Positions 1 to 4,745 of a stretch of DNA of 13,570 nt are shown here, one piece after another. This DNA comes from Halobacteriovoraceae bacterium (GTDB lineage Bacteria > Bdellovibrionota > Bacteriovoracia > Bacteriovoracales > Bacteriovoracaceae), in contig JABJPQ010000644.1 in the NCBI GenBank assembly GCA_018663815.1, forward strand, positions 1 through 13,570. The letters run 5' to 3'. Below the pieces are notes generated by a model that worked only from the letters and a program-made list of their open reading frames with translations, had not been told where the DNA came from and did not search any database. A program made the position numbers and the translations under genes. The first letter of the stretch is position 1; the number at the start of each line of letters is the position of its first letter.

Positions 1-44
1 AAAAAAATATTACCTACAAATAATAAAGTTCTTTTTATTCGCAT
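1..44 (-). CDS. Possible start of a leftward gene, cut by the window edge
   Basis: An ATG at 44-42 opens a frame that stays open for 14 codons to the window edge. It encodes MRIKRTLLFVGNIF, that is, two or three basic residues followed by a hydrophobic run, as at the start of a signal peptide or membrane segment. No Shine-Dalgarno sequence stands in front of it; the upstream DNA is very AT-rich. It is transcribed in the same direction as the prepilin gene upstream, about 145 bases away. The piece is too short to assign a family and may be a chance frame. Confidence 0.25.
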   Translation of the reverse strand, partial: MRIKRTLLFVGNIF

Positions 45-188
45 GTTAAATAAGTTTAACTTAAGGTTAAATTTTTTAAATGCTAAAATGACCAAAAGAA
101 ACAAAATGATCTCAAAACAAATGTCCACAATTTTAACGATCATTCACAGACGCTGGAACAGCATTCTTAAAGTTACACTTAAAAGGTA
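45..188. other. AT-rich intergenic region left of the prepilin gene
   Basis: I see no convincing gene here. A 6-bp inverted repeat, GGTATT/AATACC around one base, sits at 185-197 over the prepilin stop codon, but it has no loop and no T-run, so it does not make a normal terminator. A short AAGTT-T-AACTT inverted repeat lies near 51-63, just upstream of the possible leftward start at 44. Promoter hexamers cannot be assigned with confidence in such AT-rich DNA. Confidence 0.4.
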
Positions 189-1241
189 TTAAATACCGTA
201 ACGACAACAACGAATATCGAGTTGGTTCTCAGTCGCTGAACCAGAATTTGACTTTGCAAAGCACCCATTTTTTGTAAGGGCCATATCGCTTGAAGTATTT
301 ACGCTTCCAACGGCATGAGCACAACCAGTCATAAAAAACTTCTTATCTTCTCGACACTCAATCCCAAACCACTGTGAAGCGACTCCAGAAGATCCCAATG
401 GTGAAATGGCACTGGCTACGGGATGGGGTAATGACAAAGGATTTGAAGCGCAACAGCCACCCCTTAGCCTAGCAACATCCGAATATATAATTCCATTTTG
501 CAAAGGAAGGATACTTCCATCAGCAACCACAAATCCGTGTTTATAATCTGTTTTTACATAACGACGAATAGTGTAACAATTAAGTCTTTCTTCAATACTT
601 TTCTCTATCACACATGAAAGTACTTTGGAGTTTCCGTCTCTATCAGTAAAAAGTGAAAGATTTAGATCAAATATTTTTTTTACAAGACGAGATTTTTTAT
701 TATTAATTTTTCTATTATAGAGAACAACTAACTGACCAATATCGCTAATCACACCTGGACAGTAGTTACTATCACACTTCCCATCTCCATTAGACATAAC
801 GAGCTTAAGAGACTCAACTTTGATCTTACCATGTTGGCTCATGTCCTTTTCACCTGCAACCGGTGGATAGTCAAAACCATTTAGCTTTTTAACCGTTTTT
901 TTACTACCATCAGGGCTGCTGTACCATAGTTCAACACTAAGACCTTCACTTTCATCAGTATAGTCGGAGGCAACTTCAACAAACTCTCCATCAAAGTCGA
1001 CTTCTTCTTTTTTAAAGCTCACATCACTAAAGCTCGCTTTACAATGTCGTGGATTTTTCAAGATGGATCTTACCACAGAGGATAAATTTACTTCATCAGC
1101 AATAGACTGAGCTGATGTGCGACTACCAGAGATTTGTTCCGAAAGCTTCATAACACCTAAAGCAACTCCTCCCATCAAACCAACTGCGATCATGACACTA
1201 ACAAGAGAAAAACCATTTTGATTTACAACTATTTTCTTCAT
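189..1241 (-). CDS. Type IV prepilin-like protein (pseudopilin) with cysteine-rich C-terminal part
   Basis: The 350-residue product starts with a prepilin leader: a basic stretch, then the cleavage motif G10|F11-S-L-V, then a hydrophobic helix to about residue 33. This is the class III signal cut and N-methylated by the PilD-type peptidase. Position +5 of the mature protein, normally Glu, is Ser15, as happens in tip or minor (pseudo)pilins of the GspK kind. The body is far longer than a major pilin and holds 12 cysteines (67, 156, 161, 210, 222, 263, 264, 296, 307, 327, 345, 346), including two vicinal pairs, most of them in the last 150 residues. Homology of that C-terminal part is not recognised; a displayed adhesive or tip domain is an inference. 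The gene begins 35 bp behind the rpsU terminator. No clear Shine-Dalgarno precedes its ATG, although the leader supports this start. Confidence 0.75.
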   Translation of the reverse strand: MKKIVVNQNGFSLVSVMIAVGLMGGVALGVMKLSEQISGSRTSAQSIADEVNLSSVVRSILKNPRHCKASFSDVSFKKEEVDFDGEFVEVASDYTDESEGLSVELWYSSPDGSKKTVKKLNGFDYPPVAGEKDMSQHGKIKVESLKLVMSNGDGKCDSNYCPGVISDIGQLVVLYNRKINNKKSRLVKKIFDLNLSLFTDRDGNSKVLSCVIEKSIEERLNCYTIRRYVKTDYKHGFVVADGSILPLQNGIIYSDVARLRGGCCASNPLSLPHPVASAISPLGSSGVASQWFGIECREDKKFFMTGCAHAVGSVNTSSDMALTKNGCFAKSNSGSATENQLDIRCCRYGI

Positions 1242-1267
1242 GTATGTAGTCTAAGGGATTTTTTGAC

Positions 1268-1292
1268 AAAAAAAAACCCCTCAAAAGAGGGG
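1268..1292 (-). terminator. Rho-independent terminator of rpsU
   Basis: Read on the minus strand, CCCCTC-TTTT-GAGGGG forms a perfect 6-bp GC-rich stem (arms at 1287-1292 and 1277-1282) with a 4-base loop, followed by nine T residues (1276-1268). It begins about 10 bases after the rpsU stop codon. It separates rpsU from the prepilin gene downstream, which must therefore rely on readthrough or its own promoter. Confidence 0.92.
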
Positions 1293-1302
1293 CTCTTGTA
1301 TC

Positions 1303-1518
1303 TTAGATTTTTGACTTCGATCGGTGTGTTTTAAAAGCAGTTTTTCTTCTTCTTTTTTCAGCAGCTTCTAACTTTTCTTTCATTTTAACTGAAGGCTTCT
1401 TATACTCTTGACGAGCGCGATACATTTTGACGATACCGTAGGTATCACACATTCTTTTGAATTTTCTAAGAGAACGTTCTACGCCTCTTTCATCCACAGA
1501 AATATAAATGTTTTGCAT
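1303..1518 (-). CDS. rpsU: Small ribosomal subunit protein bS21
   Basis: bS21 is a small basic protein of the 30S subunit that lies near the anti-Shine-Dalgarno end of 16S rRNA and helps initiation. The product shows the family pattern: an N-terminal beta piece (MQNIYISVDE), then the helix 'ERSLRKFKRMCDTYGI', then R-x-x-x-[EF]-[YF]-x-K-P ('RARQEYKKP'), then a long lysine/arginine-rich helical tail. I start it at the ATG at 1518-1516, giving 71 residues as in E. coli. An upstream GTG at 1527, which would add three residues, falls inside the Shine-Dalgarno sequence and so is unlikely to be used. The gene is monocistronic, with its own terminator just downstream, and is divergent from rarA. Confidence 0.95.
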   Translation of the reverse strand: MQNIYISVDERGVERSLRKFKRMCDTYGIVKMYRARQEYKKPSVKMKEKLEAAEKRRRKTAFKTHRSKSKI

Positions 1519-1522
1519 CTTA

Positions 1523-1533
1523 ATCACCCCCTT
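1523..1533 (-). promoter_or_regulatory. Extended Shine-Dalgarno of rpsU; decides the start
   Basis: On the minus strand AAGGGGGTGAT precedes the ATG at 1518, with 8 bases between the G-run and the ATG. It matches AAGGAGGTGAT, the full complement of the usual 16S 3' end, at 10 of 11 positions, and the single change still allows a G-U pair. The GTG inside it would be a false start. Confidence 0.85.
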
Positions 1534-1548
1534 CTTATTAACGATAGG

Positions 1549-1565
1549 CTTCTGTAAAACAGAAG
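1549..1565. promoter_or_regulatory. Perfect inverted repeat in the rpsU leader
   Basis: CTTCTGT-AAA-ACAGAAG is a perfect 7-bp inverted repeat with a 3-base spacer. It lies between the rpsU Shine-Dalgarno and the proposed rpsU promoter, so it would be in the 5' leader of the rpsU transcript. No T-run follows it on the rpsU strand (the T-run comes before it), so it is not a terminator for rpsU. It could be an mRNA hairpin or a protein-binding site; which one is not shown. Confidence 0.55.
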
Positions 1566-1580
1566 AAAAAAGTTTTGGTT

Positions 1581-1609
1581 AAGTTATGATAATAAGGTAT
1601 ATATGTCAA
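1581..1609 (-). promoter_or_regulatory. Probable sigma-70-type promoter of rpsU
   Basis: On the minus strand a perfect -35 box, TTGACA (1609-1604), is followed after 17 bp by TAACTT (1586-1581), a weak -10 with 3 of 6 matches. Transcription would start near 1574 and give a leader of roughly 55 bases holding the inverted repeat and the Shine-Dalgarno. The -35 box lies directly against the rarA ATG at 1611. A TATGAT (1585-1590) on the plus strand is a possible -10 for rarA, so the two promoters would overlap. Confidence 0.5.
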
Positions 1610-1610
1610 C

Positions 1611-2855
1611 ATGAGTGATGAACAGTTCAACTTATTTACAGATACTAAGCAAACAAGCTCCCCACTAGCGCACAGAGTCAGACCTTTAACTGTGGATCAT
1701 TTTTTTGGCCAAGAGAAAACTTTACATAAAATTGATAAGCTCAACCTCACAAATCTTCCCCATATTATATTTTGGGGACCACCAGGATGTGGCAAAACAA
1801 CTATTGCTAAAATATTGGCTAAAATGGCTAAATATGAGTTCTACACCTTTAATGCTGTTCTCGGTGGCGTAAATGATCTCAGAAAAATAATTAAAGAATG
1901 TTTATCAACAAAAGAAACAACTGGCTCAAAATCCATCATCTTTATTGATGAGATACACCGCTTTAATAAAGGCCAACAAGATGCACTCCTTCCTTACTTA
2001 GAGTCCGGTGACTTTATCTTGCTTGGAGCTACCACTGAGAGCCCAAACACAAGTCTCAACAAAGCTATTTTATCGCGTGTTCAATGCTGGCCACTTAACC
2101 CCCTCGATGAATCAGCAATTGCAACACTTATTCAGCATACGAGCGAGACTGAAGATCTTGCGCTCGATCCAGAAGTTAGTAAGTTTTTAGTTAAACATAG
2201 TAACGGAGATGCACGATCAACTCTCAACCAGCTCGAAACTCTAATTATCAATAAAGAAAAGATAAGAGAACTTACACCAAAGCAAATTATAAAGGACTAT
2301 CTTTTTAGTCAGCGACGCTATGATAAAAATCAAGATCGCCATTATGATGTAATTTCTGCATTTATTAAAAGTGTTCGTGGCTCAGATGCGAATGCAGCAA
2401 TACTCTGGCTGGCCGTAATGCTTGATGGTGGTGAAGATATTGAGTTTATCGCAAGAAGACTTATCGTTTTAGCTAGTGAGGATGTTGGAAATGCTGACCC
2501 AAGAGCACTACAGGTAGCGACTAGTGCTCATTATGGTATAAAAAACATCGGTATGCCTGAAGCAAGAATAATACTGGCTCAAGCGACGACCTATCTGGCA
2601 AATGCACCAAAATCAAATGCGAGTTACCTGGCCATTGATAGGGCACTCGAGTTTATCAAGGAAAACTCAACAGTAGAAGTTCCCACCCACTTACGCAACC
2701 ATCATCCAGATAAGAAAAAGTATAAGTACTCTCATAGCTTTGAAAACCATTGGGTGTCACAAATTTATGAAAAGACCCAAGAAACTTTTTATGAGTCTTC
2801 CAAGCTTGGTTATGAAAAGATGCAAGATGATTATCTTAACCGTATTAAAAACTAA
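1611..2855 (+). CDS. rarA: Replication-associated recombination protein A (AAA+ ATPase)
   Basis: RarA (MgsA/WRNIP1 family) is a clamp-loader-like AAA+ ATPase acting at stalled or gapped replication forks. Domains in order: N-terminal tail; AAA+ core with Walker A GPPGCGKTT (56-64, Lys62), Walker B IIFIDEIHRF (Asp113, Glu114), sensor/arginine-finger stretch 'GATTESPNTSLNKAILSR'; then the family's C-terminal tetramerisation region with 'SVRGSDANAAILWLA', 'ASEDVGNADPRALQVA' and 'YLANAPKSNASYLA'. At 414 residues it is a little shorter than E. coli RarA (447). The piece usually reading T-K-L-M-K-x-x-G-Y-G after 'HLRN' is missing and replaced by a short lysine-rich stretch. The tail contains QFNLF at residues 5-9, which resembles the beta-clamp-binding pentapeptide. 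AAGG lies 13 bases before the ATG, a weak and distant ribosome site. The YciO-type gene follows after 35 bp and is probably cotranscribed. Confidence 0.95.
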   Translation: MSDEQFNLFTDTKQTSSPLAHRVRPLTVDHFFGQEKTLHKIDKLNLTNLPHIIFWGPPGCGKTTIAKILAKMAKYEFYTFNAVLGGVNDLRKIIKECLSTKETTGSKSIIFIDEIHRFNKGQQDALLPYLESGDFILLGATTESPNTSLNKAILSRVQCWPLNPLDESAIATLIQHTSETEDLALDPEVSKFLVKHSNGDARSTLNQLETLIINKEKIRELTPKQIIKDYLFSQRRYDKNQDRHYDVISAFIKSVRGSDANAAILWLAVMLDGGEDIEFIARRLIVLASEDVGNADPRALQVATSAHYGIKNIGMPEARIILAQATTYLANAPKSNASYLAIDRALEFIKENSTVEVPTHLRNHHPDKKKYKYSHSFENHWVSQIYEKTQETFYESSKLGYEKMQDDYLNRIKN

Positions 2856-2890
2856 TCTACACCCACACTCGATACCGCTACCATAATGCC

Positions 2891-3529
2891 ATGATAGAAT
2901 ACATAATTGCCCACAGCCCAGATGATCGAGTACTGGTTAAGGCTTCTAAACTTCTTAGTGCGGGAAAAATTATTTGCTTTCCTACTGATACGAGCTGGAC
3001 ATTAGCAGCATGTTCCACCCAAAAAAATGGCATTGAGAAGCTTTATAAGATAAAAAAAGAAGGTCATCAAAAACATTTCTCAATTTTATGTAATGAGATC
3101 TCACGAGCCTCAGAGTTAGCACATATAGAAAATCATGCTTTTAAATTATTAAAAAAAACGATTCCCGGAAACTATACTTTTATTTTTGAGGCACGGAAAA
3201 AAATTGCAAAACTGGTGCAGGCATCAAAAACAGATAAAGAAGTTGGTATCAGATTTGTCCCCTCAACCCTAGTTGATAGACTAATAGAAGTTCATGGGGA
3301 GCCCCTTATTAGTACTAATATCATTCCCAGTCTTGTGGGCCTTGATGATGACTCGATAGACCCGATATATTCCTATCAACTTGAAGACTGTATTTCTCAC
3401 CTCACAGAACTCATTATTGACCCAGGTGAATTTGAATTTGTCGGGCAATCCAGTATCATTGATTTTTCTAAGGGAGATGTTCCTCAGGTTATGCGTGAAG
3501 GGGTTGGGGATGTTTCTTTATTTATTTAG
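2891..3529 (+). CDS. YrdC-domain protein of the YciO type
   Basis: The 212-residue product is one YrdC/Sua5 domain, the fold that makes threonylcarbamoyl-AMP for tRNA t6A in TsaC and Sua5. It resembles E. coli YciO rather than TsaC: 'FPTDTSWTLA' (P31-T-D33), PGNYTFI (92-98) in place of W-P-G-P-x-T, and the C-terminal 'REGVGDVSLFI', almost the YciO ending. The 'STSAN' signature of TsaC/Sua5 reads STNII here. Whether it contributes to t6A is therefore uncertain, and a true TsaC may lie elsewhere. The ATG at 2891 has no visible Shine-Dalgarno; an ATG at 2886 stops after two codons, and no better in-frame start is evident. It lies 35 bp after rarA, which suggests a two-gene transcript. Confidence 0.85.
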   Translation: MIEYIIAHSPDDRVLVKASKLLSAGKIICFPTDTSWTLAACSTQKNGIEKLYKIKKEGHQKHFSILCNEISRASELAHIENHAFKLLKKTIPGNYTFIFEARKKIAKLVQASKTDKEVGIRFVPSTLVDRLIEVHGEPLISTNIIPSLVGLDDDSIDPIYSYQLEDCISHLTELIIDPGEFEFVGQSSIIDFSKGDVPQVMREGVGDVSLFI

Positions 3530-3535
3530 TTGAAC

Positions 3536-3562
3536 AAAAAAAGGCTCCCAAAACAGGAGCCT
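3536..3562 (-). terminator. Rho-independent terminator of the cysteine-rich protein gene
   Basis: On the minus strand AGGCTCC-TGTTTTG-GGAGCCT forms a perfect 7-bp stem (arms 3556-3562 and 3542-3548) with a 7-base loop, running into seven T residues (3542-3536). It lies about 27 bases after the stop codon at 3590. Read from the plus strand the stem has no T-run, so it would end the YciO-type transcript only weakly. Confidence 0.88.
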
Positions 3563-3589
3563 AAATCTGAAAACATTTTACTCTATAAA

Positions 3590-4522
3590 CTATCTAAAAA
3601 CCCAATTAGCATTTGCAGAAGTTGATATTTCATTTTTATTAATAACCTTTTTCGTATCAATTAAAAACTTCGTCTCCATAACAACTCTTACTTTAGCAGG
3701 AACTTTAACGCCTAGGTTATTTAAGTCAATTGAAAGTATTGACTCATTAGCATTCGTTTGAATATTCATATCACTTTGGCTGAGATACTTATCTAAGATA
3801 AGAATATCTGAGCGAAGTCTTCTATTTTGAAAAATTTTAATTTGTTGAGTAAATTTTCTAAGATCAAAACCAGCTCCAAGTTTAAAATTAAGAACACCAT
3901 TTCTCAACGAAACGTTTTGAATACCATTCGCAAAAACAGATTTTGCAGCACTGGCAGCAACGAGCCTAACTTTGTAAGTCATATCAACATACTTAGTTCC
4001 AGTTCCCATTTGTTCTGAGCGTAGTTCATTTTCTAGAACTAGGAAGTAATTTTTAGAACTATTAACAGATAATGAAACTCTATCACCCGTAACACTTACT
4101 GAGAATTGCTCATGCACAGTCTCTGCAACATCAGAGTTATCAAATTGTAACTTCACATTGGTTTCCACAAAGTAGTCATGAACTTGATATGATCTTGTCA
4201 CTGTTCTCATACATCGGTAAGAGACTTGAGTTGGAACATTTCTACATTGTTGACCACCACCAGAACAAACATTTCTACAAATTCCTCTTCCGGTACAAAC
4301 TGTTCGACACATAGGTGGTCTATGAGTACATCTATAACGGTACTCAGTTCTATAACAAATTGAAGGAACTCTTTCGGTTCTATACTCCGTTTTAGTTTTC
4401 TCTGTAGAGAGATTTAATTGAGTTTCATTTACAACTCCATTATAGAGTATTTGTTCTACTGCTGAGCTATCAGCAAATGCATTCATACTTAAAAAGCATA
4501 ATAAAATTAATAATTTTTTCAT
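3590..4522 (-). CDS. Secreted protein with eight-cysteine repeat region; family not recognised
   Basis: The 310-residue product starts with a clear Sec signal peptide (MKKLLILLCFLSMNAFA, probable cut after Ala17). The mature part has eight cysteines, all within residues 56-104 (56, 65, 72, 76, 82, 86, 93, 104). Two copies of C-R-[TN]-V-C (72-76 and 82-86) are followed by a third, half copy, C93-R-N-V. This block is rich in Arg, Tyr and Thr, with repeated 'YRTE' and 'YR(Y)RC'. An even cysteine number suggests up to four disulfides, so an exported and probably outer-membrane or surface place. The rest (about 110-310) is cysteine-free, with alternating polar and hydrophobic residues that suggest beta strands. 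A strong AGGGGGAG ribosome site stands 3-4 bases before the ATG. It is divergent from the transglutaminase-like gene. I do not recognise the family and assign no function. Confidence 0.85.
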   Translation of the reverse strand: MKKLLILLCFLSMNAFADSSAVEQILYNGVVNETQLNLSTEKTKTEYRTERVPSICYRTEYRYRCTHRPPMCRTVCTGRGICRNVCSGGGQQCRNVPTQVSYRCMRTVTRSYQVHDYFVETNVKLQFDNSDVAETVHEQFSVSVTGDRVSLSVNSSKNYFLVLENELRSEQMGTGTKYVDMTYKVRLVAASAAKSVFANGIQNVSLRNGVLNFKLGAGFDLRKFTQQIKIFQNRRLRSDILILDKYLSQSDMNIQTNANESILSIDLNNLGVKVPAKVRVVMETKFLIDTKKVINKNEISTSANANWVFR

Positions 4523-4745
4523 AATCTCCCCCTAGAAGAATTAAGATGACATATCTACTATGCTATTGAGAATGATTACAAATGTATACCAAGTGCTAAA
4601 TGACACCACGAGCACGCAATGTACTTTCAGTACCTTATGCCGCAAATGAGAGAAAAAATTATAACTTTTACACTCACTAATTATAAAAAAGCTTTTTCTG
4701 CATCGTGGTGTATATTGCAGCGGTTAAATATTTAGGAGTAACAAA
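4523..4745. promoter_or_regulatory. Divergent intergenic region with inverted and direct repeats
   Basis: This 223-bp region must hold the promoters of two divergent secreted-protein genes. A 9-bp inverted repeat, ACACCACGA at 4603-4611 and TCGTGGTGT at 4703-4711, has its arms 91 bp apart. The right arm lies inside CTGCA-13 bp-TGCAG (4698-4720). AATTATAA occurs twice as a direct repeat, 22 bp apart (4657-4664 and 4679-4686). AAAAAGCTTTTT (4686-4697) is a 12-bp palindrome. A good AGGAG ribosome site (4734-4738) stands 7 bases before the plus-strand ATG. I could not settle on a -35/-10 pair for either gene. Confidence 0.45.

Noticed and set aside
185..197. GGTATT-A-AATACC repeat as a terminator of the prepilin gene
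   Set aside because: The arms leave a single-base centre, so no real hairpin loop is possible without breaking the stem, and no T-run follows on the minus strand.
1519..1527. GTG start at 1527 for rpsU, giving a 74-residue protein
   Set aside because: The GTG is part of the AAGGGGGTGAT Shine-Dalgarno. The ATG at 1518 has ideal spacing and gives the standard 71-residue length.
3827..4018. Plus-strand open frame of 63 codons
   Set aside because: It lies wholly antisense to the cysteine-rich protein gene, has no ribosome site, and its Ser/Asn/Lys/Ile-rich product looks like a read of AT-rich antisense DNA.
4686..4697. AAAAAGCTTTTT palindrome as a terminator or operator
   Set aside because: It is a simple A-run/T-run palindrome that is easily formed by chance in AT-rich DNA, lacks a loop and GC stem, and follows no gene.
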